From the NCBI GenBank assembly GCA_964587835.1, contig CAZPMN010000008.1:1-64000 (forward strand): a stretch of DNA of 64,000 nt, read 5' to 3'. Made by a program: the position numbers and the translations under genes. This DNA is from Erginobacter sp964587835. Lineage in GTDB: Bacteria; Auribacterota; Erginobacteria; Erginobacterales; Erginobacteraceae. The notes under the pieces are model-generated. The model searched no databases and was not told the DNA's origin. It was given only the letters and a program-made list of their open reading frames with translations. Positions 50,933 to 58,565 of this stretch are shown piece by piece. Each line of letters opens with the position of its first letter. Position 1 is the stretch's first letter.

Positions 50933-51217
50933 ATGGCCAGGTCGATAAAAAAAGGACCCTACGTCCACCCGGGGCTGCGGCGGAAGATCGACAAGAACCA
51001 GGGAGCGGGCGGGAAAGCGATTAAAACTTGGGCCCGCCGGTCCGTGATTCTGCCCGAGTTTGTCGGGCTGACCTTTGCCGTCCACAACGGAAAGCGTTTT
51101 CTCCCGGTTTACGTGACGGAGAATATGGTCGGGCATAAACTGGGCGAGTTTGCCCCCACCCGGACCTTCCGGAAACATGCCGGGATCAAGGCCAAGGCGA
51201 CGATTCAGAAGAAGTAA
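50933..51217 (+). CDS. rpsS: 30S ribosomal protein S19
   Basis: 94 residues. RSIKKGPYVHPGLRRKI, WARRSVILPEFVGLTFAVHNG and GHKLGEFAPTRTFRKHAG match the family. It forms a complex with S13 on the 30S head and contacts A-site tRNA through its C-terminal tail. AGGGGA lies before the ATG. Normal position between rplB and rplV, 18 bp after L2. Confidence 0.97.
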   Translation: MARSIKKGPYVHPGLRRKIDKNQGAGGKAIKTWARRSVILPEFVGLTFAVHNGKRFLPVYVTENMVGHKLGEFAPTRTFRKHAGIKAKATIQKK

Positions 51218-51226
51218 AGGTGCGTG

Positions 51227-51628
51227 ATGGAGGCGATCGCGAAATCCCGTTATTTGAAGATATCACCGTTCAAGGTCCGGCCGGTCATCAACCAGGTCCG
51301 CGGCCTGGCGGTGGGGGACTCTCTCGCCATTCTGGCGTCGTCGCCCCGTAAGGCCGCTCGCCTGGCCGAAAAGGCGATCCATTCAGCGGTGGCCAATCTG
51401 CAGGGTCGGGGTAAGAAGGTTGAGGAAAGCTCGATCCGGATTAAGCGGATTCAGGCTGACGAGGGGCCGCTGGTCCCTCCTTTCAAGTATCGGCCCCGGG
51501 CCCGGGGGATGGCCAACCGGATCCGGAACCGCACCTGCCATATCACGGTGGTGGTGGAAGCGGTGGAGAAAAGCGCGGGAACCGGCACCTCCGGCCCCGC
51601 CACCTCGGGGAAGAAAAAGCAAAAATAG
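51227..51628 (+). CDS. rplV: 50S ribosomal protein L22
   Basis: 133 residues from the ATG at 51227 (a GTG at 51224 is adjacent). The N-terminal globular part includes RYLKISPFKVRPVINQVRG. The tunnel hairpin is FKYRPRARGMANRIRNRTCH, where changes give macrolide resistance in other species. The C-terminal tail is Ser/Thr/Gly/Lys-rich (AGTGTSGPATSGKKKQK), longer than usual. AAAGGTG acts as RBS. It starts after rpsS and is followed by rpsC. Confidence 0.95.
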   Translation: MEAIAKSRYLKISPFKVRPVINQVRGLAVGDSLAILASSPRKAARLAEKAIHSAVANLQGRGKKVEESSIRIKRIQADEGPLVPPFKYRPRARGMANRIRNRTCHITVVVEAVEKSAGTGTSGPATSGKKKQK

Positions 51629-51637
51629 GGATCATCC

Positions 51638-52333
51638 ATGGGACAGAAAGTCAACCCAATCGCCTTTCGCATCGGCTTCAACAAGCACTGGAGTTCGCAG
51701 TGGTTCGCCGACAAGAAGTCCTTCGGTGACCTGCTGCTGGAGGACAACCGGCTCCGGGAATACATCAAGAAGAAGTTCTTCCACACCGGGATCTCCCAGA
51801 TCGAAATCTTCCGGCGGACTCCGGAAAAGGTCCGGATCAAGATCCATACCGCCCGCCCCGGCCTGGTAGTGGGCCGGCGGGGCGCTGCCATCGACAGCCT
51901 GCGGGAAGAGTTGCGGGATCTGATCAACCGCGAGGTCATTATCGATATCAGCGACATCAAGACCCCGGAGCTGGAAGCCCAGCTGGTGGCGGAGAACATC
52001 GCCCAGCAGCTGGTGCGGAGAATCTCCTTCCGGCGGGCGGTCAAGCGTTCGATCGGTGACACCATGGCTCGGGGCTCCCAGATACTGGGCGAGGACCGGA
52101 TCGGGATCAAGGTCCAGGTCGCAGGTCGGCTGGGCGGCCGCGAGATGTGTCGGACCGAAAGTTACAAGAAGGGCAAGATCCCGCTGCAGACCCTGCGGGC
52201 GGACATAGATTACGGCTTCGCCGAAGCCTTTACCAGTTACGGGACTATCGGGGTTAAGGTCTGGATCTACAAAGGCGAGAAGCTGTCGTTCAAAGAGGAC
52301 AAGCATTATGGCGATGATGCCGAAAAGGGTTAA
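51638..52333 (+). CDS. rpsC: 30S ribosomal protein S3
   Basis: 231 residues. The KH domain has GLVVGRRGAAIDSLREELR, and the C-terminal domain has ILGEDRIGIKVQVAGRLGGREMC and TESYKKGKIPLQTLRADIDYG. It forms the mRNA entry channel helicase with S4 and S5. AGGGAT precedes the ATG. Its 3' end overlaps rplP by 26 bp. The C-terminus is short and lacks the long basic tail of some homologues. Confidence 0.97.
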   Translation: MGQKVNPIAFRIGFNKHWSSQWFADKKSFGDLLLEDNRLREYIKKKFFHTGISQIEIFRRTPEKVRIKIHTARPGLVVGRRGAAIDSLREELRDLINREVIIDISDIKTPELEAQLVAENIAQQLVRRISFRRAVKRSIGDTMARGSQILGEDRIGIKVQVAGRLGGREMCRTESYKKGKIPLQTLRADIDYGFAEAFTSYGTIGVKVWIYKGEKLSFKEDKHYGDDAEKG

Positions 52334-52727
52334 GTACCGCAAGTCGCAGCGGGGAACCATCCCCCGCAAGGCGAGCCGGGGAGTGACCCTGGAGTTTGGA
52401 GAGTACGGCCTCCAGGCCCTGAAAGGCGGCTGGATGACCGCCAACCAGATCGAGGCGGTCCGGGTGGCCCTGACCCGGAATATCAAGCGGAAGGGCAAGA
52501 TCTGGATCCGGATCTTTCCGCACAAACCGGTCTCGAAGAAACCAGCCGAGACCCGGATGGGCAAGGGAAAGGGCAACACTGAGTTCTGGGTGGCGGTGGT
52601 CAAGCCGGGGCAGATCCTTTACGAGATGGAAGGAGTGACCGAATCGACCGCCCGGGCGGCCATGAGGTTAGGCGCCTTCAAGCTTCCCTTTCCCTGCCGG
52701 TTCGTGATTCGGGGCCAGGCGAGGTAA
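52308..52727 (+). CDS. rplP: 50S ribosomal protein L16
   Basis: 139 residues from 52308, the start supported by AGAGGA ~10 bp before; MMPKRVKYRKSQRG two codons in is the conserved beginning. The 23S-binding loop KRKGKIWIRIFPHKPVSKKP and the arginine-containing TRMGKGKGNTEFWVAVV segment, which touches A- and P-site tRNA acceptor stems, are intact. It overlaps rpsC by 26 bp, tighter than usual. Confidence 0.95.
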   Translation: MAMMPKRVKYRKSQRGTIPRKASRGVTLEFGEYGLQALKGGWMTANQIEAVRVALTRNIKRKGKIWIRIFPHKPVSKKPAETRMGKGKGNTEFWVAVVKPGQILYEMEGVTESTARAAMRLGAFKLPFPCRFVIRGQAR

Positions 52728-52734
52728 ATAAGCG

Positions 52735-52968
52735 ATGAAAGCAAGCCAGATCAGGGAGATGACCCCGGAGGAGTTGGAGCAGAAGTATCGGGAGTTGCGG
52801 GAGGAGCATTTCAAGCTCCGGTTCCAGGCGGCTTCGGGCCAGATGGAGAAACCCCATCTGCTCGGCGACGTTCGCCGGGATATCGCCCGGGTACTCACGA
52901 TAATGAAGGAAAAACGGGAAGCGGTCGGGCGGCCCACGGAGCGGACCCCCCGGGCCCGCCGGAGATAA
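52735..52968 (+). CDS. rpmC: 50S ribosomal protein L29
   Basis: 77 residues, two long helices around MTPEELEQKYRELREEHFKL and VRRDIARVLTIMKEKREA. The KLRFQAASGQMEKPHLL turn is conserved, but the last ~12 residues (VGRPTERTPRARRR) are an extra basic tail. Together with L23 it surrounds the tunnel exit. CGAGGT lies before the ATG. Normal position between rplP and rpsQ. Confidence 0.94.
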   Translation: MKASQIREMTPEELEQKYRELREEHFKLRFQAASGQMEKPHLLGDVRRDIARVLTIMKEKREAVGRPTERTPRARRR

Positions 52969-52983
52969 TCGGGATAGTTATTT

Positions 52984-53280
52984 ATGAATAATACCGACAG
53001 TGATCGCAGCCGGAGAAAGACCCGGCGGGGGGTGGTGACCAGCGACCGGATGGACAAGACCATCGTGGTTGCGGTTGTCCGGAAGTACCGGCATCCGCTC
53101 TACAAGAAAGTGATGAGAAAGACAACCCGTTTCTCCGTCCACGACGAAGACAACCAGGCCCGTAGCGGTGACTTGGTCGAGATTATGGAGACCCGGCCGC
53201 TGAGCAAGACCAAGCGCTGGCGACTGGTCTCCGTGGTGAGAAAATCCGCCGAGGAAACGGGAGGGGAGAGTAAGCAGTAA
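52984..53280 (+). CDS. rpsQ: 30S ribosomal protein S17
   Basis: 98 residues. OB fold with GVVTSDRMDKTIVVAVVRKY at 17-36 and DLVEIMETRPLSKTKRWRLV near 60. It contacts 16S helices 7 and 11. The C-terminus GGESKQ and the TAA stop are encoded by the first units of a heptamer array (AGTAAGC repeated), so the natural end has been replaced or extended by a repeat. A weak GGAGAT lies upstream of the start. Confidence 0.95.
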   Translation: MNNTDSDRSRRKTRRGVVTSDRMDKTIVVAVVRKYRHPLYKKVMRKTTRFSVHDEDNQARSGDLVEIMETRPLSKTKRWRLVSVVRKSAEETGGESKQ

Positions 53281-53334
53281 GCAGTGAGCAGTAAGCAGTT
53301 ACTACTCCCCACTGCCCACTCTCTACTATCCACA
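53269..53334. repeat. Facing heptamer arrays between rpsQ and rplN
   Basis: AGTAAGC, AGTAAGC, AGTGAGC, AGTAAGC, then AGTT, followed in the opposite sense by ACTCCCC, ACTGCCC, ACTCTCT, ACTATCC, all on a 7-bp phase. The first half contains the rpsQ stop codon and the second ends at the rplN ATG. No Shine-Dalgarno is left for rplN. Confidence 0.8.
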
Positions 53335-53703
53335 ATGATTCAGATGCAGACAATCGTCAGGGTGGCCGACAATACCGGGGCCCGGAGGGCCGCCTGTATC
53401 AAGGTGGTGGGAGCGGGGGGAAAACGGATCGCCGAGATCGGTGATATCGTGGTGGTGGCGGTCAAGGAGTCGATTCCCACCGCCTCGGTCAAGAAAGGGG
53501 AGGTGGCCCGGGCGGTCGTGGTCCGGACCCGCAACGACATCCGCCGCAATGACGGCTCGGTCTTGAGGTTCAATGAGAACGCCGTGGTGATCATCGATCC
53601 CCAGCACAATCCCCGGGGAACCCGGATCTTCGGCCCGGTCGCGCGGGAACTGCGGGAAAAGGATTTTCTGAAAATAGTCTCCCTGGCGCCGGAGGTTCTG
53701 TAA
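53335..53703 (+). CDS. rplN: 50S ribosomal protein L14
   Basis: 122 residues from the ATG at 53335. The start MIQMQTIVRVADNTGARRA is diagnostic; the longer frame to 53284 is repeat-derived. SKVVGAG-like IKVVGAGGKR, VAVKESIPTASVKKGEVARAV and RFNENAVVIIDPQHNPRGTR follow. It binds 23S rRNA at the subunit interface and is the site of RsfS silencing. The upstream sequence is a heptamer repeat without a Shine-Dalgarno. Confidence 0.97.
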   Translation: MIQMQTIVRVADNTGARRAACIKVVGAGGKRIAEIGDIVVVAVKESIPTASVKKGEVARAVVVRTRNDIRRNDGSVLRFNENAVVIIDPQHNPRGTRIFGPVARELREKDFLKIVSLAPEVL

Positions 53704-54030
53704 ATGAAAGCCCGAATTAAAAAAGGCGACATCGTGATCGCGATCGCGGGGAAGGAGCGGTTTTCCCAGAAGACCGGGAAGGTCCTCCACGTCAACCGCG
53801 AGAAGGGGACCGCGGTCGTCCAGGGAATGAATTTCGTCAAGCGTCATACCCGCCCCTCTCAGCAGAATCAGAAGGGTGGGATTATCGAACAGGAAGCCCC
53901 GATCGCGCTTTCCAACCTGATGCCCTATTGCCCAACCGCAAAGCGGGGAACCCGGGTCGGGATCAAGGTTTTGGCCGACGGGAGCAAGGTCAGATACTCG
54001 AAGAGGTCCGGCGAGACTTTGGATAAATAG
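53704..54030 (+). CDS. rplX: 50S ribosomal protein L24
   Basis: 108 residues. The KOW motif KARIKKGDIVIAIAGKERF and TGKVLHVNREKGTAVVQGMN start the fold, then KRHTRPSQQNQKGGIIEQEA. It is a primary 50S assembly initiator near the tunnel exit. The ATG lies directly after the rplN TAA, with GGAGG in the end of rplN. Normal order L14-L24-L5. Confidence 0.96.
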   Translation: MKARIKKGDIVIAIAGKERFSQKTGKVLHVNREKGTAVVQGMNFVKRHTRPSQQNQKGGIIEQEAPIALSNLMPYCPTAKRGTRVGIKVLADGSKVRYSKRSGETLDK

Positions 54031-54032
54031 CT

Positions 54033-54593
54033 ATGGAACCGGCCAATCTCTGGAAACAATACCGGGAATCGATCGTCCCCGCCCTGATGGAGCGGTTCGG
54101 CTACTCCAATCGCCTGCGGGCTCCCCGGCTGAAAAAGGTTTCGGTGAATATGGGGGTCGGGTCCGGAGTCAGCGACAGCAAGGCCATTCAGGCGGCGGTC
54201 GAGGAGTTGGCCCTGATCACCGGCCAGCGGCCGGTGGTGACCCGGGCGCGGAAGAGTGTGGCCGGATTCAAGCTTCGGGAAGGTATGTCGGTCGGTTGCC
54301 GGGTGACCCTGCGGGGAAAGATTATGTACGAGTTCCTCGACCGGTTGATCAATATCGCCCTGCCCCGGATCAAGGATTTCCGGGGTCTCTCGCCCGACGC
54401 TTTCGACGGGCGGGGCAATTATACCCTCGGCCTCTCCGAGCAGATTGTCTTCCCGGAAGTTGAAGTGGACCAGCTATACCGGACGCAGGGGATGGACATC
54501 ACCATCGTCACCAGCACCGATAACGACGAAGAAGCCAGGGAACTGCTGCGGCTGTTCGGGATGCCGTTCAAGCGGGAAGAGGAAAAGGATTAA
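54033..54593 (+). CDS. rplE: 50S ribosomal protein L5
   Basis: 186 residues. GVGSGVSDSKAIQAAVEELA, TGQRPVVTRARKSVAGFKLR and GNYTLGLSEQIVFPEVEVD are the family signatures, with the C-terminal MDITIVTSTDNDEEARELL. It forms the 5S RNP with L18 and 5S rRNA and contacts P-site tRNA. It starts 2 bp after rplX and has no strong Shine-Dalgarno, so it is likely coupled to it. Normal length. Confidence 0.96.
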   Translation: MEPANLWKQYRESIVPALMERFGYSNRLRAPRLKKVSVNMGVGSGVSDSKAIQAAVEELALITGQRPVVTRARKSVAGFKLREGMSVGCRVTLRGKIMYEFLDRLINIALPRIKDFRGLSPDAFDGRGNYTLGLSEQIVFPEVEVDQLYRTQGMDITIVTSTDNDEEARELLRLFGMPFKREEEKD

Positions 54594-54596
54594 TCA

Positions 54597-54782
54597 ATGG
54601 CCAAGAAATCGCTGATCATCAAGAGTGCCCGGGAGCCGAAGTTCAAGGTTCGCGGCTATAACCGCTGCCTCCGCTGCGGCCGTCCTCGGGCCTACTACCG
54701 GAAATTCAAGATCTGCCGGATCTGCCTGAGACAGCTGGCCAGCCAGGGGAAGATCCCCGGTCTGACCAAGGCCAGCTGGTAG
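54597..54782 (+). CDS. rpsN: 30S ribosomal protein S14 (zinc type)
   Basis: 61 residues, the short C+ form. Two CxxC pairs (CLRCGRPRAYYRKFKICRIC) bind zinc, and QLASQGKIPGLTKASW is the usual ending. It belongs to the 3' domain of the 30S head. AAAGGA precedes the ATG. Its place between rplE and rpsH is conserved. Only the zinc-dependent form is present in the window. Confidence 0.97.
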   Translation: MAKKSLIIKSAREPKFKVRGYNRCLRCGRPRAYYRKFKICRICLRQLASQGKIPGLTKASW

Positions 54783-54805
54783 CCGGCCAAGGAGAAGTTG
54801 CCAGA

Positions 54806-55204
54806 ATGACGATGACCGATCCGATCGCGGATCTTTTAACCAGGATCCGCAACGCCAACACCCGGGGGAAGGATTCCGTGGATATTCCCCACTCCCGGCT
54901 GAAGCGGGAGATAGTCCGCCTCCTGAAGGAGGAGAATTTCATCAGGGATTTTGCAGTCCTCGAGGACGGGCCCCAGGGGACCCTCAGGGTTTATCTCCGT
55001 TACGGACCGGGCAAGGTCCGGATTATCCAGGGTCTGCAGAGGGTAAGCCGTCCCGGGCGGCGTCTTTACGGACGGAAAAACGAGCTTCCCCGTCCCCGGG
55101 GTGGTCTGGGGGTGGCGATCGTCTCCACCTCCCACGGGGTGATGACCGACCGGCAGGCCCGGACCGCCGGGTCCGGCGGGGAAGTGCTCTGTTACGTATG
55201 GTGA
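54806..55204 (+). CDS. rpsH: 30S ribosomal protein S8
   Basis: 132 residues. DPIADLLTRIRNANTRGKD, FAVLEDGP...LRYGPG and the RNA-binding GLGVAIVSTSHGVMTDRQAR signature are intact, with the final EVLCYVW. The start at 54806 (AAGGAG upstream) or the second ATG at 54812 is possible. It binds 16S helix 21 and represses the spc operon in E. coli. A heptamer array follows within 10 bp of the stop. Confidence 0.96.
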   Translation: MTMTDPIADLLTRIRNANTRGKDSVDIPHSRLKREIVRLLKEENFIRDFAVLEDGPQGTLRVYLRYGPGKVRIIQGLQRVSRPGRRLYGRKNELPRPRGGLGVAIVSTSHGVMTDRQARTAGSGGEVLCYVW

Positions 55205-55213
55205 ATGGGGAAT

Positions 55214-55262
55214 AGTAATCGGCAAGCGGTAAGCGGTAAGCAGTTAGCAGTGATCAGTAATC
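55214..55262. repeat. Heptamer array, 7 units, between rpsH and rplF
   Basis: AGTAATC, GGCAAGC, GGTAAGC, GGTAAGC, AGTTAGC, AGTGATC, AGTAATC, all in phase. It lies 10 bp after the rpsH stop, oriented so that a reading through from rpsH meets TAA in every frame. Confidence 0.85.
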
Positions 55263-55276
55263 GGTATTAAAGAGAT

Positions 55277-55813
55277 ATGTCCAGGATAGGGAAAACTCCG
55301 ATTGAAATCCCCGAGGGGGTCACGGTGAAACTGGAAGGCCGATCGGTCGCCGTCTCCGGAAAAAAGGGAGAGTGCGATCTCGTCCTTCCGCCGGTCCTCA
55401 GGGCGGAGATGGAAGGGCAAACCCTTCGGGTCAGCCGGGAGGCGGAGAACAAGCGGGCCCGTTCCCTTCACGGCCTCTACGCCCGGCTGATCTCCAATAT
55501 GGTTACCGGAGTCAGCCAGGGTTTCGAGAAAAAGCTCGAGGTGGTCGGGGTTGGTTACCGGGCGGAGATGGACGGAGAGACGCTGGTGCTCCAGCTCGGG
55601 TTCTCCCATCCCATCCGCGTCCAGCCGATGGAAGGGATCGAGTTTTCCCTGGAGGGGAAGTCGGTGATCGTCATCAGGGGGGCCGACCGCCAGAAGGTCG
55701 GCGAGACGGCCGCCCGGATCAGGCGCTACCGCCCCCCGGAACCTTACAAGGGCAAGGGGGTCAAGTATCTTGGTGAATACATCAAACGCAAGGCGGGGAA
55801 ATCAATAGCATAG
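55277..55813 (+). CDS. rplF: 50S ribosomal protein L6
   Basis: 178 residues, two similar alpha/beta domains. SRIGKTPIEIPEGVTVKLEG, VTGVSQGFEKKLEVVGVGYR and the late QKVGETAARIRRYRPPEPYKG are diagnostic. It sits near the factor-binding site. A short AAAGAGA precedes the ATG, directly after a heptamer array. The next gene rplR begins 1 bp after its stop. Confidence 0.97.
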   Translation: MSRIGKTPIEIPEGVTVKLEGRSVAVSGKKGECDLVLPPVLRAEMEGQTLRVSREAENKRARSLHGLYARLISNMVTGVSQGFEKKLEVVGVGYRAEMDGETLVLQLGFSHPIRVQPMEGIEFSLEGKSVIVIRGADRQKVGETAARIRRYRPPEPYKGKGVKYLGEYIKRKAGKSIA

Positions 55814-55814
55814 C

Positions 55815-56186
55815 ATGAAAGCGGCCAGTGCCAAGTTGCGTTCCCGGCGGAAACGTTCCCTCCGGGTCCGAAAGAACCTCAAGGGGACCGCAGACTTCCC
55901 CCGGATGTCGGTCTACCGCAGCCTCCGGAACATTTCGGTCCAGTTTATCGACGACGAGGGCGGCCGGACCCTGGGTGCCCTCTCCACTCTCTCCCGGGCT
56001 TTCCGGGAGAAACATTCCGCGGGTGGCGGAACCGTGGCCGCGGCGGAGATTCTCGGGACGATGGTCGGAGAACTGGCCGGAGAACTGAAGATCGAGCGGG
56101 CGGTCTTCGACCGCGGACCGTATCGTTACCACGGCCGGGTCCGGGCTCTGGCCGAGTCCGCCCGGAAGGCGGGATTGAAGATCTAA
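55815..56186 (+). CDS. rplR: 50S ribosomal protein L18
   Basis: 123 residues. The basic N-terminus KLRSRRKRSLRVRKNLKGTA and the later VQFIDDEGGRTLGALSTLSR and VFDRGPYRYHGRVRALAESA match the family. It delivers 5S rRNA to the large subunit with L5. Its ATG is immediately after the rplF stop, so the two are probably coupled. Length normal. Confidence 0.96.
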   Translation: MKAASAKLRSRRKRSLRVRKNLKGTADFPRMSVYRSLRNISVQFIDDEGGRTLGALSTLSRAFREKHSAGGGTVAAAEILGTMVGELAGELKIERAVFDRGPYRYHGRVRALAESARKAGLKI

Positions 56187-56206
56187 AGTTGACAAAGGTG
56201 AGCATT

Positions 56207-56704
56207 ATGGCATTCACGAATCAGAATTCCTCGGATCCGTCACGGACCCCGGAACTGGAAGACTTGGTGGTCGATATCCGGCGCTGTTCCAAGGTCGTCA
56301 AGGGCGGCCGGAGGTTCAGCTTCAGCGCTGTGGTGGTGGTCGGCGACCGGGCGGGTCAGGTCGGGATGGGGATCGGCAAGGCCAACGAAGTCGCCGACGC
56401 CATCGCCAAGGGATCCGAGATCGCCAAGAGAAACATATTTTCCGTGCCGATGAAGGGCGGAACCATCTCCCATTCGGTTATCGGCGTCTTCGGCGGGGCC
56501 AAGGTCCTGCTCAAGCCGGCACCTCCCGGAACCGGGATCGTAGCCGGAGGCGGCGTGCGGGCCCTGCTCGAACTGTCGGGGATCGAGGATGTTTACGCTA
56601 AGGCCCTGGGTTCACGGAATCGTTTCAACCTGATCAAGGCCGGGATCTCCGGCCTGAACCAAATTGGACGGGAAGTCCGGGCCTATCAGATGAGGAGAAG
56701 TTGA
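56207..56704 (+). CDS. rpsE: 30S ribosomal protein S5
   Basis: 165 residues from the ATG at 56207, preferred over the TTG at 56189 because AAAGGTGAG lies at the right distance. The dsRBD-like part (VVDIRRCSKVVKGGRRFSFS, VVVVGDRAGQVGMGIGKANE) and the C-terminal domain (LKPAPPGTGIVAGGGVRAL) are standard. It helps decode and open mRNA structure. The next gene is rplO with no rpmD between, only 3 bp away. Confidence 0.96.
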   Translation: MAFTNQNSSDPSRTPELEDLVVDIRRCSKVVKGGRRFSFSAVVVVGDRAGQVGMGIGKANEVADAIAKGSEIAKRNIFSVPMKGGTISHSVIGVFGGAKVLLKPAPPGTGIVAGGGVRALLELSGIEDVYAKALGSRNRFNLIKAGISGLNQIGREVRAYQMRRS

Positions 56705-56707
56705 GGG

Positions 56708-57169
56708 ATGGAACTGCATAACTTACCTCTTACCCCCGGATCCGGCCGAACCCGGAAGCGACGCGGCCGGGGTCCCGGCTCCGGGCTGGGGAAGACCGCC
56801 GGCCGCGGGCATAAAGGCCAGAAGGCGCGTTCAGGTTACCGGTCGAAACCTGGATTCGAAGGGGGCCAGATGCCCCTGAAGCGGCGGCTGCCCAAGGTCG
56901 GGTTCACCTCGCCATTTCCTACCACCTACACCGTGGTCAACATCGGCGATCTGGCCGATTTTCCCGAGGGGGCCGAAATCACGCCGGAACTGCTCAGGGA
57001 GCGCAAGATCATCCGCTCCTTGAAACAGCCGGTCAAGATCCTGGCCCGGGGGAAGCTGGAGAAGAAACTGTCGGTTTCGGCGGACCGGTTCAGCTCGGCC
57101 GCCCGGGCTGCGATCGAAGCCGCCGGCGGGCAGTGTCGCGATCGCTCGGCCGCCGCCCCGGCCGGCTGA
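56708..57169 (+). CDS. rplO: 50S ribosomal protein L15
   Basis: 153 residues. The Gly/Lys/Arg-rich extended N-terminus (LPLTPGSGRTRKRRGRGPGS, GKTAGRGHKGQKARSG) threads into the 50S, and the C-terminal KILARGKLEKKLSVSADRFS is normal. AGGAGAAG lies before the ATG, in the end of rpsE. The expected L30 gene is missing between S5 and L15. secY follows 41 bp later. Confidence 0.96.
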   Translation: MELHNLPLTPGSGRTRKRRGRGPGSGLGKTAGRGHKGQKARSGYRSKPGFEGGQMPLKRRLPKVGFTSPFPTTYTVVNIGDLADFPEGAEITPELLRERKIIRSLKQPVKILARGKLEKKLSVSADRFSSAARAAIEAAGGQCRDRSAAAPAG

Positions 57170-57210
57170 CCGACCAAGTAAACCGGACCGACCCCCGAAG
57201 CAGATTTTCT

Positions 57211-58563
57211 ATGTTCAGCGCCTTTACCAACACATTTAAGATTCCGGAACTGCGCAAGCGGATCTTCTTCACCCTGGCCCTGCTGGTGGTCTACCGGATC
57301 GGCTGTTACATCCCGACCCCGGGGATCAACTCCCAGTCCCTGAAGGAGATCTTCGCCCACCTGGCCCAGGTCCGGGGAGGGAATATCTTCAGTATGATGG
57401 ATATCTTCTCCGGGGGGGCGATCTCCAACGCCACCATCTTCGCCCTGGGGATTATGCCTTACATCAGCGCTTCGATCATTATGCAGCTGCTGACCGCGGT
57501 CATCCCCTTTCTGGAGAAGCTCTCCAAGGAGGGTGAGGTGGGGAGGAAGAAGATCAACCAGTACACCCGTTACGCCACCGTGGGTCTGGGTCTCTTCCAG
57601 GGCTATATGATCAGCGTCGGCCTGCAGAATCCGGGTTCGATCTTCGGGGAGATAGCCCGCAACGCTCAGATCGCCCCGCCCGGCTTACCTTTTCGGCTCC
57701 TGACCATGATGACCCTGACTGCGGGGACGGTCTTCATCATGTGGCTGGGGGAGCAGATCGACGAGCGGGGGATCGGCAACGGGATCTCGTTGGTCATCAC
57801 CATCAGCATCATCTCCCGGGCCCCGGCCGCCCTGATCGACGCCTGGAACGTTTTTTCCCCCCTCGACCCGGAGAAGCAGACCCAGCCCCTGGGGCTTTTA
57901 CTGATAATGATGGTCCTCTTCGTCGGGGTGGTGGCGGCAGTGATTCTGATCACCCAGGGCCAGCGGCAGATCCCGGTTCAGTATGCTAAGAGGATCGTAG
58001 GGAGGAAGATGTACGGTGGGCAGCGGACCTACATCCCCCTGCGGGTTAACCAGGCCGGGGTGATTCCGATCATCTTTGCCTCGGCCCTGCTGATGTTTCC
58101 GGGGACCCTGGGGGGATTCATCCCCAGCCTCCAGTGGTTGAGCAATCTGCTCGCCCCCGGCTCGCTCCTCTATACCCTGATCTACGTCCTCTGCATCATC
58201 TTTTTCTGCTACTTCTACACCGCGATCACGTTCAACCCGGTGGACGTGGCCGACAATATGCGCAAGTACGGCGGTTTTATCCCCGGGATCCGTCCGGGGA
58301 AGAATACCGCCGAATACCTGGACCGAGTGATGACCCGGATCACCCTTTCCGGGGCGATTTTCTTGGCCGCCATCGCCATCCTCCCCAATTTGATCAGCGG
58401 AAGATTCCAGCTGCCCTTCAACATCACCCAGTTCTTCGGCGGGACCAGCCTCCTGATCTTGGTCGGGGTGATGCTCGATACTATGCGCCAGGTTGAATCC
58501 CACCTGCTGATGCGGCATTACGACGGTTTCATGAAGAAAGGCAAGCTCCGGGGGAGGTTCTGA
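57211..58563 (+). CDS. secY: Preprotein translocase subunit SecY
   Basis: 450 residues from the ATG at 57211 (MFSAFTNTFKIPELRKRI); the frame continues 26 codons upstream without homology. Ten transmembrane helices are visible, including the plug-region IFSGGAISNATIFALGIMPY signature (helix 2) and ADNMRKYGGFIPGIRPGKNT (helix 8-9 loop for SecA/ribosome). It pairs with secE at 32667. The Shine-Dalgarno is weak. adk follows 2 bp later. Confidence 0.97.
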   Translation: MFSAFTNTFKIPELRKRIFFTLALLVVYRIGCYIPTPGINSQSLKEIFAHLAQVRGGNIFSMMDIFSGGAISNATIFALGIMPYISASIIMQLLTAVIPFLEKLSKEGEVGRKKINQYTRYATVGLGLFQGYMISVGLQNPGSIFGEIARNAQIAPPGLPFRLLTMMTLTAGTVFIMWLGEQIDERGIGNGISLVITISIISRAPAALIDAWNVFSPLDPEKQTQPLGLLLIMMVLFVGVVAAVILITQGQRQIPVQYAKRIVGRKMYGGQRTYIPLRVNQAGVIPIIFASALLMFPGTLGGFIPSLQWLSNLLAPGSLLYTLIYVLCIIFFCYFYTAITFNPVDVADNMRKYGGFIPGIRPGKNTAEYLDRVMTRITLSGAIFLAAIAILPNLISGRFQLPFNITQFFGGTSLLILVGVMLDTMRQVESHLLMRHYDGFMKKGKLRGRF

Positions 58564-58565
58564 TC

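Noticed and set aside
57133..57210. N-terminal extension of SecY
   Set aside because: It lacks SecY homology and overlaps the end of rplO; the family start is at 57211.
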